Shown: piece after piece, positions 24,228-33,764 of the stretch
Layout: every line of letters begins with the position of its first letter
Numbering within the stretch: position 1 is the stretch's first letter
NCBI GenBank assembly: GCA_902776565.1
Contig: CACYQN010000010.1
Coordinates: forward strand, 1-64,000
Direction of reading: 5' to 3'
From: an uncultured Bacteroidia bacterium
GTDB lineage: Bacteria > Bacteroidota > Bacteroidia > Bacteroidales > ML635J-15
DNA: 64,000 nucleotides
Program-made: the position numbers and the translations under genes
Notes under the pieces: generated by a model
What the model saw: the letters and a program-made list of their open reading frames with translations, nothing else
Told to the model about the DNA's origin: nothing
The model's database searches: none

Positions 24228-25028
24228 ATGAATATAAGATTAATAATATCATTAATAATCATTGCATTACTGGCTTTCTGTTCCTGTGAAAAGGACAGAC
24301 AGGTAAAGTTTGATTTGGAGTATTCAACATTTACTGATAATAGGGATGGATATGAATATAAAACTGTTACAATTGATGGGACAACATGGTTAGCTGAAAA
24401 TTTCAGATATCTCCCCTCGGTAGATGGTAACGATGTTGATTCTGTATCGTTTGATGGCCTTCGCTACTATGTTTACAATTACAATGGCACAAATGTGAAC
24501 GAAGCAAAAGCTACAGATGAGTATAAGAAATTTGGTGTACTCTATAATTACGATGCCGCGATAAAAAGTTGTCCCGATGGTTGGCGTTTACCAACTATGG
24601 ATGATTTCCAAAAATTGTTCAAAAGTATTAACAGAACTAAATACGAAGGTACGTATTCACATGGTCAAAGCCTTGATTATAATACGATTATAATGATGTG
24701 TGGACAAAGGGAACTCTGGGGATTGAAGGATAGCGGGTACGATCTTTTAAACGTCTCGGGTTTGGATTTTGTTCCAGGTGGCGTTATGAAACCAGAATGG
24801 AATTATGATACTTATACTGGTAAAGATAAAGAGCTGTTGGATAGTGTTATATTCAACGATTTAGGTAATTCTTGCTTGTTGTGGAAAAAGAAAAAAGGAC
24901 AGGAAAAAGATTATATTTCCGCATGGCGTATAACGTATGATAGTCAATATGAACAGATAGATTTTGATATGAGAGAAACTCTTATGCAGAAGGTATGTGG
25001 ATTGTCGGTTCGTTATGTGAAAGATTAG
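24228..25028 (+). CDS. FISUMP-domain lipoprotein
   Basis: 266 residues from the ATG at 24228. A lipobox (AFCSC) gives a lipidated Cys near residue 21. The body is a Fibrobacter succinogenes major paralogous domain: YKTVTIDGTTWLAENFRY, FGVLYNYDAAIKSCPDGWRLPTMDDFQKL and a C-terminal WRITYDSQ..GLSVRYVKD. The fold is related to sulfatase-modifying and C-type-lectin-like domains; the function is not established. The coding sequence is more AT-rich than its neighbours, as are other small lipoprotein genes in the window. Confidence 0.85.
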   Translation: MNIRLIISLIIIALLAFCSCEKDRQVKFDLEYSTFTDNRDGYEYKTVTIDGTTWLAENFRYLPSVDGNDVDSVSFDGLRYYVYNYNGTNVNEAKATDEYKKFGVLYNYDAAIKSCPDGWRLPTMDDFQKLFKSINRTKYEGTYSHGQSLDYNTIIMMCGQRELWGLKDSGYDLLNVSGLDFVPGGVMKPEWNYDTYTGKDKELLDSVIFNDLGNSCLLWKKKKGQEKDYISAWRITYDSQYEQIDFDMRETLMQKVCGLSVRYVKD

Positions 25029-25200
25029 TTGTAAAGCAACCAGTTGAATGTTTGAATTTTTAAATCAGCCTAACGAATCATCGAATCATTAAATCATTGA
25101 AACCTTCCCTTCGACTACGCTCAGGGGGCGGAATCTTCAAATTCTCAAATAATCTAATCTTCCAATCGTAAATCGTACTTCGTCATTCGTAAATATTATT

Positions 25201-25208
25201 TACCTTTA
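25201..25208 (+). promoter_or_regulatory. -7-like box (TACCTTTA)
   Basis: One mismatch from TAnnTTTG, 15 bp before the nucleoside hydrolase ATG. Confidence 0.35.
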
Positions 25209-25223
25209 CGCCAAATTTATCGC

Positions 25224-26642
25224 ATGATTATTTGCTTGATAATATTGCTGTTGGTATTTGCTCCTATCGATGATGCATCTGCACATCAGCGGGCAAAGTA
25301 CAACGTGGTGATTGACACCGACTGCGGAATGGACGATTTCCGTGCATTGACATATTTTATGGCATCACGCGACTTCAACATCGATGCTGTGCAGTCGGTC
25401 GGTGCTGTGCTCGATGCAGAAACATCTTCGCAATGTTTGGCTTCTCTACTTGGCGAATTGCACCACGAGGGAATATTGCTTGGAAAGGGCTTGAATGCGA
25501 AGAATTTTAAGAAAAATTGTTCTCCAGCCATAGATTTTTGGAAAAATAGGGCGGATGTTGCCATAAAATCTCGTGCCGATGCCGTTTATACGGCCATTAT
25601 AAACAGTCGCAAGCCTGTGATATATGTTGCTATGGGACCATTGACGAACCTTGCCGACCTTGTTGACAAGCATCCCGAACTTGCATCGAAAATCAGTTAT
25701 GTGCTTTGGGCATCGAGTACAAAGGATGGTCAGCCGAGCGGATACAATTACCAGATGGACAAGTCGGCATACGAGAAAGTTCTTGCTTCGGGGCTGAAAC
25801 TGAAGGTTTTGGATGCAGGCAGAGTATTCTATCCCGACGATTTTCTCTCGCTGCTGCCCGAAATCAATACTCCATACGCACAGACTTTCGCTAAATATTA
25901 TCAAGGACAAACATTTACATCAGTTCGTTTTTACGACGACTTGTTACCATTCTATATCCTTTATCCTGAGTTGTTCAGCGAAACGGCAAGCCAAAACATT
26001 TCGGTGCTTACGCCAAAGCCAGATTCTTATTTCGATGTAATAGCAACGCGAGTACTGAATTCCACCGAGACTGAAAAAGGCGTGATAATTACTGAAATGC
26101 CAAGAAATAACTCGTTGCTGTCGGCTGATGTTGCGCCAATAGCCGAGCAAATGATACATAAATACGGCTATACCGAGTACAAATTGGTGCTTCTGACCTC
26201 GGAAATGCACTCGCATTTGGGAATTTATTCCATAATCGGCGCAAAAATGGGGCTTCGCATCTTGGAATATCTGCATGTTGGTCTCGATGAGGTTACAATT
26301 GTGTCGAATGCAGGTTCCGAACCGCCAATAAGTTGTCTCAACGACGGCTTGCAGATAGGAGCGGGGACAACTTTGGGCTATGGTGCGATAACAATTTCTG
26401 CTGATAAGGATGTTTCTCCGTCGGTAGTTGTGAATTACAATGGTCGCAAGTTGCTTTTTAAGGTCAAGGACGACTTGAAGCGCGAAATTGCATCCGATGT
26501 TATGGCATTGATACAGAAGCACGGTTTGGAATCGGATGTCTATTGGAGCGAAATCCGTCGTCTGGCAATAGAAAAGTACTGGAAGGAAAAGAGCAGGTTC
26601 GAGATATTTGAGGTGGAGGAAACTGCTGCTTCAAGGTTTTGA
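25224..26642 (+). CDS. exported nucleoside hydrolase-FmdE fusion protein
   Basis: 472 residues. A signal peptide (1-20) is followed by an inosine-uridine nucleoside hydrolase-like domain (~28-300): DTDCGMDDFRAL resembles the Ca/ribose-binding DTDPGxDDAxAL, and VAMGPLTNLADL is typical. The late HDPLA-type motif appears as YDDLLPF, with the His replaced. The C-terminal ~150 residues (EMHSHLGIYSIIGAKMGLR, LNDGLQIGAGTTLGYGAI) look like an FmdE domain, named from the formylmethanofuran dehydrogenase operon, whose usual role is metal or cofactor related. I know of no characterised protein combining the two. Substrate and activity are uncertain because of the altered His motif. Confidence 0.8.
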   Translation: MIICLIILLLVFAPIDDASAHQRAKYNVVIDTDCGMDDFRALTYFMASRDFNIDAVQSVGAVLDAETSSQCLASLLGELHHEGILLGKGLNAKNFKKNCSPAIDFWKNRADVAIKSRADAVYTAIINSRKPVIYVAMGPLTNLADLVDKHPELASKISYVLWASSTKDGQPSGYNYQMDKSAYEKVLASGLKLKVLDAGRVFYPDDFLSLLPEINTPYAQTFAKYYQGQTFTSVRFYDDLLPFYILYPELFSETASQNISVLTPKPDSYFDVIATRVLNSTETEKGVIITEMPRNNSLLSADVAPIAEQMIHKYGYTEYKLVLLTSEMHSHLGIYSIIGAKMGLRILEYLHVGLDEVTIVSNAGSEPPISCLNDGLQIGAGTTLGYGAITISADKDVSPSVVVNYNGRKLLFKVKDDLKREIASDVMALIQKHGLESDVYWSEIRRLAIEKYWKEKSRFEIFEVEETAASRF

Positions 26643-26826
26643 TGATTAAATATTGTTGTCGCCTATAGTTCTCAGACATCTCCATACAGAAGGATATTCA
26701 TAATTATTTCCTTGAAAATCAAATTAGAATATGGTAATGTTTAAATAGGAACGCTTTTTTTCCCCTTTCCCACAAAAATGCTTAAAAAAGCACAAGTAAA
26801 AAGAGAATATTTTGATGAAAAATATA

Positions 26827-26834
26827 TATATTTG
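26827..26834 (+). promoter_or_regulatory. -7 box (TATATTTG)
   Basis: A perfect TAnnTTTG within the 26643-26934 spacer, 100 bp before the next ATG, implying a longer leader. Nothing else in the spacer is recognisable. Confidence 0.4.
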
Positions 26835-26934
26835 CAATGTCGTTATTTTTAGATTCTGTTTAACGGACTTCGCAGATACTGGAGATACGGCATGGAATTG
26901 TAAAAAATAGAAGTCCAATTAAAAAATATTGTAT

Positions 26935-27366
26935 ATGAAAGCAACACATCTTTTCCCCGTTATTTTTATCGCTATTATGGCTTTTTCTTTTGTGGCATGT
27001 AATAAAAATACTTCAAGTAAAGTGAATGTGTATGTCAATATTGAGAATGCTTCTCATCCGGGATATGCTTTGCGTTATGTGACATATATCAAGGAAGGCT
27101 ACGATTCCAAAACCGGAAAAAATATACTGGGAGACTGCAAAGGAATGGTTGATTTTAAAGGTCTGACATACTACACCTTCTTTGTTCCTCGCGGTATTTG
27201 GGATTTTTATATTGAATACGATACTCCCGGTCTCTCATATAGCTATACAAACGAGCGTTATACCATCAATACAAAGGATAATGAATGGGTGCGTATTTCA
27301 TGGGATTTAGCAAGTAGCTATGCTTCTGATCCCGAATTGTTGCAAGGGTCGGGTGACATGTATTAG
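26935..27366 (+). CDS. small lipoprotein of unknown function
   Basis: 143 residues from the ATG at 26935 (the TTG two codons earlier is less likely). Signal peptide with lipobox SFVAC (Cys22). The mature part is beta-rich with many Tyr (YALRYVTYIKEGYD, YYTFFVPRGIWDFYIEYD) and resembles no family I can name. Own leader and promoter-like box upstream; the next gene begins 180 bp downstream. Confidence 0.65.
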   Translation: MKATHLFPVIFIAIMAFSFVACNKNTSSKVNVYVNIENASHPGYALRYVTYIKEGYDSKTGKNILGDCKGMVDFKGLTYYTFFVPRGIWDFYIEYDTPGLSYSYTNERYTINTKDNEWVRISWDLASSYASDPELLQGSGDMY

Positions 27367-27510
27367 TCAATAGCATCTTGTTGATATATATAGTATTCCG
27401 AATTAGTCTAGTACAATAGCGGTAGTATATTCAAGTACGGTAGGTTTCAAATCTGTCATACTTGAATATATTCATAATCATTTTCTTGCAACACCGACAA
27501 AAATTTTATC

Positions 27511-27518
27511 TATCTTTA
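27511..27518 (+). promoter_or_regulatory. -7-like box (TATCTTTA)
   Basis: One mismatch from TAnnTTTG, 28 bp before the SDR gene ATG, with a TTG 22 bp upstream. Confidence 0.4.
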
Positions 27519-27546
27519 CATCTCAATTTCTAAAAACGATTTTGCA

Positions 27547-28308
27547 ATGAAAAAGATAGCATTGGTTTCTGGCGCAACCGCCGGAATTGGAAAGGCAACT
27601 GCCGAAATATTAGCTAAAAACGGTTATAATGTAATAATTACTGGTCGTCGCAACGAGCGGCTTCTGGAACTGAGGAAGGAAATCGAAAGTGCAACCGATT
27701 CAAAGGTTTATACGCTCAATTTCGACGTTCGCGACAACAAGCAGGTGTGCGAGGCAATAGATTCGTTGCCGGCAGAGTGGAAAAACATCGATGTTTTGGT
27801 TAACAACGCTGGTCTTGCATCGGGACTTGACCCGATTCAGAGCGGCGACATCGAGGACTGGGAAAAGATGATTGACACCAACGTGAAAGGTTTGCTTTAC
27901 CTTACGCGCAAGGTTTCGCCGATGATGATTGAACGCAAGTCTGGTCACATCGTCAACATCGATTCAATCGCAGGCAAGGAGGTTTATGCAAACGGAAATG
28001 TGTATTGTGCTACAAAACACGCAGTTGACGCACTGACAAAAGGTATGCGCATCGATATGCTTCCGTATGGCGTGAAGGTTTCGCAGGTTTCGCCGGGAAT
28101 GGTCAACACCGAATTCTCCACAGTTCGCTTCCATGGCGACAAGGAACGCGCCGACCATACCTACGACGGACTAACTCCGCTCTACGCCGAGGACATTGCC
28201 GACTTCATCTTCTACATCGTAACCCGTCCTGCTCATGTTTGCATCAACGATATGATTGTGATGCCGGCTGCTCAGGCAAACTCAACTGTGAATTTCCGTA
28301 AAAAATAA
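27547..28308 (+). CDS. short-chain dehydrogenase (YdfG-like)
   Basis: 253 residues. Classical SDR: cofactor loop GATAGIGKATAE (9-20), GRRNERL after beta2, which suits NADP(H), NNAG at ~87-90, catalytic Ser (NIDSIAG) and YCATKHA (Tyr-x-x-x-Lys). The C-terminal part (VSPGMVNTEFSTVRFHGD, PAHVCINDMIVMPAAQ) is typical of YdfG-type 3-hydroxy acid/serine dehydrogenases. It has its own promoter-like box and is followed by a dispersed repeat. Confidence 0.9.
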   Translation: MKKIALVSGATAGIGKATAEILAKNGYNVIITGRRNERLLELRKEIESATDSKVYTLNFDVRDNKQVCEAIDSLPAEWKNIDVLVNNAGLASGLDPIQSGDIEDWEKMIDTNVKGLLYLTRKVSPMMIERKSGHIVNIDSIAGKEVYANGNVYCATKHAVDALTKGMRIDMLPYGVKVSQVSPGMVNTEFSTVRFHGDKERADHTYDGLTPLYAEDIADFIFYIVTRPAHVCINDMIVMPAAQANSTVNFRKK

Positions 28309-28322
28309 TAGGTATGGATCAA

Positions 28323-28586
28323 GTCATTCCGCAAGTTAGAATGTTTTTGAAAGCCGAGGATAGAACAAATTCGTTTGTTATGTTGAGGCGCAAAAAACAT
28401 CTGCGAAAGCAAACAATAACGCGATACGGAACGGGGAGCGTAATAAGCCGCTCACTGAGCGTGTCGAAGTGCGGCAATATGCAAGGAGATTGCTCACTTC
28501 GTTTCGCGAGGCTGCAAGCAGCGTTCCGTATAGACAGGCTCACAAGCAATGTCCCTTATGCTGTTCGCTTTGTCTTACGGAATGAC
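28323..28586. repeat. dispersed GTCATTCCGCAA element, copy with perfect ends
   Basis: Begins GTCATTCCGCAAG and ends CTTACGGAATGAC, giving 13-bp inverted ends with one mismatch. It contains the shared block ATAACGCGATACGGAACGGG plus a private ~60-bp stretch near its left end. It fills nearly the whole spacer between the SDR and cstA genes. Confidence 0.8.
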
Positions 28587-28627
28587 AATGAGAAAATAAT
28601 ATTTAATTATAATAAAGAATAATTGTT

Positions 28628-30079
28628 ATGATTACCTTTTTTATAGCCATTGCGGTGCTGATTGTCGGTTATTTCCTCTACGGAAAGTTGGCCGAGCGCA
28701 TTTTCGGCATCGACAAGAACCGCGTAACGCCAGCCGTCAGTATGGCCGATGGCGTTGACTACATCCCGATGAAGCCGTGGCGAATCTTTATGATTCAGTT
28801 CCTCAACATTGCTGGAGTTGGACCAATCTGTGGCGCCATTATGGGTGCAAGGTTCGGTACTGCATCTTTCCTTTGGATAGTGTTCGGAAGTATTTTTGCA
28901 GGAGCCGTCCACGATTTCTTTGCAGGAATGATTTCGCTGCGTAACAAAGGTTGCAGTCTGCCCGAAATCCACGGCGACTACCTTGGCAACGGCGTGAAGC
29001 AGTTTATGCGCGGCTTTATGGTGATACTGATGATTCTTGTCGGTGTGGTATTTGTGAATACGCCTGCAACTCTGCTCAATACGCATTTCACTCCAAACTG
29101 GAACATCTACATCTGGGTAGGAATAATTATGGTTTACTACTTGATTGCCACATTGTTGCCAATCGACAAGGTCATCGGACGCATATATCCTATTTTCGGC
29201 ATTTTGTTGCTTGGAATGGCTGTGGCGATAGTGGTGGCATTTATCTGCTATCAGCCTGCAATTCCCGAAATTTGGGACGGACTTGAGAACCAGCATCCGT
29301 ATGCCGATAAAAATCCGATTTTCCCGATGATGTTCATATCAATTGCCTGTGGTGCAATTTCGGGTTTCCATGCTACGCAGTCGCCACTTATGGCTCGCTG
29401 TATGGTAAACGAGAAGCAAGGTCGTCCAATATTCTATGGCGCAATGATTACTGAAGGTATTGTGGCTCTCATCTGGGCAGCCGCCGCTGCATATTTCTTC
29501 TCTCCCGAAAGCGGAATCGATACTATGAGCAAGAGCGGTCCTGCTATGGTCGGACTAATTGCAGAGACTTGGTTTACACCTGTGATTGCTGTGATTACAA
29601 TTCTTGGCGTTATTAGTGCTGCTGTAACTTCTGGCGACACTGCCCTGCGTTCGGCACGACTGATAATCGCCGATTTTATGCATTCCGACCAAAAGCCAAT
29701 ACGCAACAGGCTGATTATTGCTGTTCCTATGTTTGCCGTAACTGCCGGAATCTTGATTTACAGTCTCGCTTCGCCTAAAAGTTTCGAAGTAATCTGGCGT
29801 TACTTCGCGTGGGCAAATCAGGTTTTGTCGGTGTTTACGCTTTGGGCAATAACAGTTTATTTGGCAATAAAGAAGAAATTTTACTGGATAACCTTGATTC
29901 CTGCCTTGTTTATGACAATGGTTTGCTCGACTTTCATTTTCATTGCCGAAAAGGAAGGTTTTGGATTAGGAAAGGCAATTTCGTATTCGATTGGCGGAGC
30001 GGTAACATTGGTGTCTTGCATCGGATTTTTCCTGTGGAAGCATTTCCGTGCAGCAAAGTCGGTTGTAAAAGAAGATTAA
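28628..30079 (+). CDS. cstA: CstA-family peptide/pyruvate transporter
   Basis: 483 residues with about 13 hydrophobic segments. CstA landmarks: YGKLAERIFGID, VSMADGVDYIPMK, FLNIAGVGPICGAIMGARFG, FGSIFAGAVHDFFAGM and SGFHATQSPLMARC. It is shorter than Escherichia coli CstA (~700 residues), as is usual for Bacteroidetes members that lack the extra C-terminal segments. The family imports peptides or pyruvate under carbon limitation; the substrate here is not proven. It probably runs on into the DUF4197 lipoprotein gene 19 bp downstream. Confidence 0.9.
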   Translation: MITFFIAIAVLIVGYFLYGKLAERIFGIDKNRVTPAVSMADGVDYIPMKPWRIFMIQFLNIAGVGPICGAIMGARFGTASFLWIVFGSIFAGAVHDFFAGMISLRNKGCSLPEIHGDYLGNGVKQFMRGFMVILMILVGVVFVNTPATLLNTHFTPNWNIYIWVGIIMVYYLIATLLPIDKVIGRIYPIFGILLLGMAVAIVVAFICYQPAIPEIWDGLENQHPYADKNPIFPMMFISIACGAISGFHATQSPLMARCMVNEKQGRPIFYGAMITEGIVALIWAAAAAYFFSPESGIDTMSKSGPAMVGLIAETWFTPVIAVITILGVISAAVTSGDTALRSARLIIADFMHSDQKPIRNRLIIAVPMFAVTAGILIYSLASPKSFEVIWRYFAWANQVLSVFTLWAITVYLAIKKKFYWITLIPALFMTMVCSTFIFIAEKEGFGLGKAISYSIGGAVTLVSCIGFFLWKHFRAAKSVVKED

Positions 30080-30098
30080 TTAGTAAAAATTGTAAGAT

Positions 30099-30953
30099 AT
30101 GAAAAGAATAGTTGTGTTATTAATGTTGGCGGCTTGTTTCTGTGGCTGTGATATTTTGCTTTCGACAACTGGCGGTTCGACGCTTGGTTCTATGTCGCAG
30201 ACTGAATTGGGCAAGGCAGTAAAGGAACTTTTGCAGGTTAGTGCCGACAATTCGTTGGCAAAACTGGGTGTAAACAATGGTTTTTATCAGAACAATGAAG
30301 TTAAGATTCCATTTCCACCAGCACTGAAAAAGGTGGAGGACAAGCTGAAACAGGTTGGCTTTACAAATCAGGTGAACCAGTTTACCGAAAAGTTGAACCG
30401 TTCTGCCGAAGATGCAGCATCGGGCGTGAAGGAAATTTTCAAGACAGCCATTACGCAGATGACTATAAATGATGCTCTTGGCATAATCATGGGCAACGAA
30501 GATGCTGCAACACAGTATATGCGCAAGACGACGACTGCTGCTATAACCTCAAAGGTTTCATCTGTTGTGGCAAAATCGAACGAAAAAATCAAGCTGGCTT
30601 CGTACTGGACTCCGCTGGCAAACAAATACAATACAGTAATGATGTTGACTGGTGGTGCTCAAGTAAATACCGACCTTACGCAGTATGTAACAGAGAAGGC
30701 TGTCGAAGGTATTTTCAAGACCATGGCAAAGGAGGAGAAGGTAATTCGTACAAAGACTTCTGCTCGTACAACTTCTTTGCTTCAGAGGGTTTTTGGCGGT
30801 TCAAGCACTTCTACATCATCGGGTTCGAGTTCTGGCAGTACTGCAACCAAGAGTGGTACGTCAACAACTACGAGCGGAGGAAAAGTCAATTCTGGTTCAA
30901 GTTCGGGAAGTTCAACTTCTGGCTCAGGAAGTACGGTTATAAAGAAGAATTAA
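30099..30953 (+). CDS. DUF4197 lipoprotein with Ser/Thr/Gly-rich tail
   Basis: 284 residues. Lipobox ACFCGC (lipid Cys ~18). Residues ~35-235 match the DUF4197 pattern (LAKLGVNNGFYQN, IPFPPALKKVEDKLKQVGF, ALGIIMGNEDAATQYMRKTT, IKLASYWTPLANKYN). The last ~50 residues are an unusual Ser/Gly/Thr tract ending with two lysines, absent from typical family members; it is probably disordered. The function of the family is unknown. Followed by a terminator. Confidence 0.85.
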   Translation: MKRIVVLLMLAACFCGCDILLSTTGGSTLGSMSQTELGKAVKELLQVSADNSLAKLGVNNGFYQNNEVKIPFPPALKKVEDKLKQVGFTNQVNQFTEKLNRSAEDAASGVKEIFKTAITQMTINDALGIIMGNEDAATQYMRKTTTAAITSKVSSVVAKSNEKIKLASYWTPLANKYNTVMMLTGGAQVNTDLTQYVTEKAVEGIFKTMAKEEKVIRTKTSARTTSLLQRVFGGSSTSTSSGSSSGSTATKSGTSTTTSGGKVNSGSSSGSSTSGSGSTVIKKN

Positions 30954-30966
30954 GGTTCAACAAAAA

Positions 30967-30988
30967 AGCTCCAAATCGGGGCTTTTTT
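30967..30988. terminator. bidirectional terminator between convergent genes
   Basis: AGCTCC/GGGGCT stem with a T-run on either side (TTTTTTT on plus, CTTTTTTG on minus). It serves the DUF4197 gene and abuts the stop codon of the converging epimerase gene. Confidence 0.85.
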
Positions 30989-31980
30989 TATTTCAAGTAT
31001 TCGTAGTACCAGTCAATTGCTTCTTTCAGTCCTTGATGGACATCGTATTGCGGGTTATATCCGAGCACTCGCTTTGCTTTCTCGATTGAAGCCAGCGAAT
31101 CACGGATGTCGCCAAGTCTTACATCGCCGTATTGAATCTTCACATTGGCAATTTCAGGGTCAAACTTTGCAAGGCTTTCAATTATTTCCGCTGTCAGTTC
31201 GTTGAGCGAATTGCTTTCGCCGAATGCAACATTGAAAACAGTATTTTCAGCTTCGGGATTTGTAGTCGTTGCAGCCAATTCGTTGGCTTGTATTACGTTG
31301 TCAATGTAGGTGAAATCCCTTGACTGTTCACCGTCTCCATAGATTACTGGCGACTTGTGGTTTACCAATGCCTTTATGAATTTCGGGAAAACTGCTGCAT
31401 ACGCGCTTTCCGGGTCTTGACGGCGACCAAATACATTGAAGTACCGCAGACCTATTGTGCTCATTCCGTAGATTTTGCCAAAAATGCCAGCGTAAAGTTC
31501 ATCTACATACTTGGTTATTGCGTATGGCGATAGCGGTTTGCCGATGTTTTCTTCCACCTTTGGCAAAGTCTTTGAATCACCGTAAGTTGACGAGCTTGCT
31601 GCATATACGAAGCGTTTTACCTTTGCATCTCTTGCAGCTACTATCATATTGAGAAATCCTCCGATGTTCACCGCGTTAGTAGTTATCGGGTCGTTGATGC
31701 TACGTGGCACCGAACCGAGAGCAGCTTCGTGAAGCACAATCTCGATTCCTTTGCAAGCCTTGTGGCAAGTTTCCAAGTCGCGGATGTCTCCTTCTATGAG
31801 CGTGAAGTTGCTGTCGGATAAGTACGGTTCAATGTTTTCGCGCTTTCCTGTCGAGAAATTGTCAAGGCAAACGACCTTGTTGTTTTGTTTCAGCAGGCGG
31901 TCAATAATATTGGAACCGATGAAACCTGCTCCACCGGTGACCAATACCCTTGAATCGTGCAATATGCCGTTACTTTGCAT
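30988..31980 (-). CDS. NAD-dependent sugar-nucleotide epimerase (UDP-GlcNAc/GalNAc 4-epimerase-like)
   Basis: 330 residues. Extended [12 protein letters not shown] (16-24), [11 protein letters not shown], and catalytic SPYAITKY (Tyr-x-x-x-Lys). [15 protein letters not shown] and [22 protein letters not shown] are characteristic of the WbpP/TviC/WbgU 4-epimerase branch, which interconverts UDP-N-acetylhexosamines for surface polysaccharide; the exact substrate is inferred. The start overlaps the 3' end of rny by 11 bp, indicating translational coupling, an uncommon pairing of RNA turnover with envelope sugar synthesis. Confidence 0.88.
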   Translation of the reverse strand: MQSNGILHDSRVLVTGGAGFIGSNIIDRLLKQNNKVVCLDNFSTGKRENIEPYLSDSNFTLIEGDIRDLETCHKACKGIEIVLHEAALGSVPRSINDPITTNAVNIGGFLNMIVAARDAKVKRFVYAASSSTYGDSKTLPKVEENIGKPLSPYAITKYVDELYAGIFGKIYGMSTIGLRYFNVFGRRQDPESAYAAVFPKFIKALVNHKSPVIYGDGEQSRDFTYIDNVIQANELAATTTNPEAENTVFNVAFGESNSLNELTAEIIESLAKFDPEIANVKIQYGDVRLGDIRDSLASIEKAKRVLGYNPQYDVHQGLKEAIDWYYEYLK

Positions 31981-33511
31981 AGTTTACAGACCTTGTTTCC
32001 CTAATAACGGTAATCTTTACCTGTCCTGGATATGTCATTTCGTCCTGAACGCGTCTTGCAATTTCGAGGCTTAGTTGTTCAGATTCGGCATCTGTAATCT
32101 TTTCGCTGCCGACGATAACCCTCAGTTCGCGTCCTGCCTGGATTGCGTATGTCTTTACTACGCTCGGGTAGGAGAGGGCAAGGTTTTCGAGGTCTTTCAG
32201 ACGCTTGATGTACGATTCGACGATTTCGCGGCGAGCACCCGGACGAGCACCCGAAATAGCATCGCATATCTGTACAATCGGAGCGATGAGGCTTGTCATC
32301 TCGGTTTCGTCGTGGTGAGCACCGATAGCATTGCAAACCTCTGGTTTTTCCTTGTACTTTTCGGCTAACTTCATACCATAGATTGCGTGTGGAAGTTCTG
32401 GCTCTTCGTCCGAAACCTTGCCAATGTCGTGGAGCAGACCTGCACGTTTTGCAAGTTTGGTGTTCAGACCTAGTTCGGCAGCCATAATTGCACAGAGGTT
32501 AGCAACTTCGCGCGAGTGCTGAAGCAGGTTCTGTCCGTACGACGAACGGTATTTCATCTTACCGATGAGGCGGATAAGTTCTGGATGCAGGTTGTGTACG
32601 CCGAGGTCTATCGATGTGCGCTTACCAACTTCGATGATTTCCTCTTCTATCTGCTTGGTGGTCTTGTTTACCACTTCCTCGATGCGTGCGGGGTGGATTC
32701 TACCATCGGTAACTAATTGGTGCAGAGAAAGTCTTGCGATTTCACGGCGTACTGGGTCAAATGCGGAAAGAAGTATTGCTTCTGGTGTGTCGTCAACAAC
32801 GATTTCTACGCCGGTTGCAGCTTCCAAAGCCCTGATGTTACGGCCTTCGCGACCGATGATACGACCTTTCAGTTCGTCGCTTTCGATGTGGAATACGGTA
32901 ACAGCGTTCTCGATTGCAGTTTCGGTTGCTACACGCTGTATGGTTTCGAGGATGATGCGTTTTGCCTCCTTGTTGGCTGTCATCTTAGCCTCGTCAATTA
33001 TGTCGTTTATAAGTGTAATTGCTTCTGCCTTAGCATTTTCCTGCATCGATTCGATGAGTTCCTTCTTTGCTTGTTCAGATGAAAGTCCCGACAGGCTTTC
33101 CAGTTTTTCTACCTGTGCCTTGTGTGCCTTGTCGAGTTCCTCGGCCTTCTTTTCTGCAAGTTCGATTTGTTTGTTAAGGTTTTCGCGGAGGGTGTCGTTT
33201 TCTTTCTTCGAGCGTTGCAGTTCTTCGAGTTTTGTTGTTATGTTGGCTTCCTTCTGCTTGATTCTGTTTTCGGCAACGGCGATTTTCTGGTTTTTCTCGT
33301 TGAAGTTTCTATCGTTTTCGGCCTTGAGTTGCAGGAATTTTTCCTTTGCGGCAAGTACCTTTTCCTTCTTGATGACTTCAGCTTCCGTCTTTGCCTCGCT
33401 AACAATCTTGTTCTTTTTCTTCACAAGGATGTGGTCCCAGAGGAAGAATGATAATACTGCGCCTACAGCGAATGCGGCTACTCCGATAATGATTCCAATA
33501 ATTAAGTTCAT
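31970..33511 (-). CDS. rny: ribonuclease Y
   Basis: 513 residues. One N-terminal membrane anchor (3-25), a long coiled coil (~30-190), a KH domain ([24 protein letters not shown], ~205-265) and an HD domain ([24 protein letters not shown], ~335-430). Length and order match RNase Y, the endonuclease that initiates mRNA decay at the membrane. The 6S RNA lies just upstream. Confidence 0.95.
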   Translation of the reverse strand: MNLIIGIIIGVAAFAVGAVLSFFLWDHILVKKKNKIVSEAKTEAEVIKKEKVLAAKEKFLQLKAENDRNFNEKNQKIAVAENRIKQKEANITTKLEELQRSKKENDTLRENLNKQIELAEKKAEELDKAHKAQVEKLESLSGLSSEQAKKELIESMQENAKAEAITLINDIIDEAKMTANKEAKRIILETIQRVATETAIENAVTVFHIESDELKGRIIGREGRNIRALEAATGVEIVVDDTPEAILLSAFDPVRREIARLSLHQLVTDGRIHPARIEEVVNKTTKQIEEEIIEVGKRTSIDLGVHNLHPELIRLIGKMKYRSSYGQNLLQHSREVANLCAIMAAELGLNTKLAKRAGLLHDIGKVSDEEPELPHAIYGMKLAEKYKEKPEVCNAIGAHHDETEMTSLIAPIVQICDAISGARPGARREIVESYIKRLKDLENLALSYPSVVKTYAIQAGRELRVIVGSEKITDAESEQLSLEIARRVQDEMTYPGQVKITVIRETRSVNYAK

Positions 33512-33534
33512 TTATATATATATTTAAAATAAAA

Positions 33535-33731
33535 CAAAAAACCCGCAAAGCCTTTAACTGTGAAAAAACCCCTAGATACGTATGGGCGGAGCCTCCAAAC
33601 TACTTCCGGCTTCCAACGGTTGCAGAGCAACTGGCTATTGCTAGCCATAAGGCCTGTCGTACATAATCAGAGAGTTGCTCCAATTATTTTTTAATGTTAA
33701 GTTTTTCAGCCTCTTAAAGACTTATACGGGT
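33535..33731 (-). ncRNA. ssrS: 6S RNA
   Basis: On the minus strand a ~197-nt segment between zapA and rny is closed by a long-range stem: the 5' arm (plus 33714-33731) ACCCGUAUAAGUCUUUAA pairs with the 3' arm (plus 33541-33557) UUAAAGGCUUUGCGGGU. An A/U-rich internal bubble and further hairpins lie between the arms, and a T-run (GGGTTTTTTG) ends it. Size, closing stem plus bubble, and position after zapA fit 6S RNA, which sequesters housekeeping RNA polymerase. I could not fold or search it. Confidence 0.7.
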
Positions 33732-33764
33732 ATGATAAAACCACGATAATATTTTAAAGAACGT

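Noticed and set aside
9516..28586. The dispersed GTCATTCC elements as tRNA- or rRNA-derived sequences
   Set aside because: No cloverleaf arms or rRNA signatures could be found in any copy.
32565..33527. Long plus-strand ORF (320 residues, Ser/Phe-rich) opposite rny
   Set aside because: It mirrors the coiled-coil coding bias of rny on the other strand; no start signal, motif or promoter.
33512..33764. Riboswitch upstream of rny
   Set aside because: The long closing stem, terminal T-run and zapA linkage fit 6S RNA better; no known ligand-sensing core is evident.
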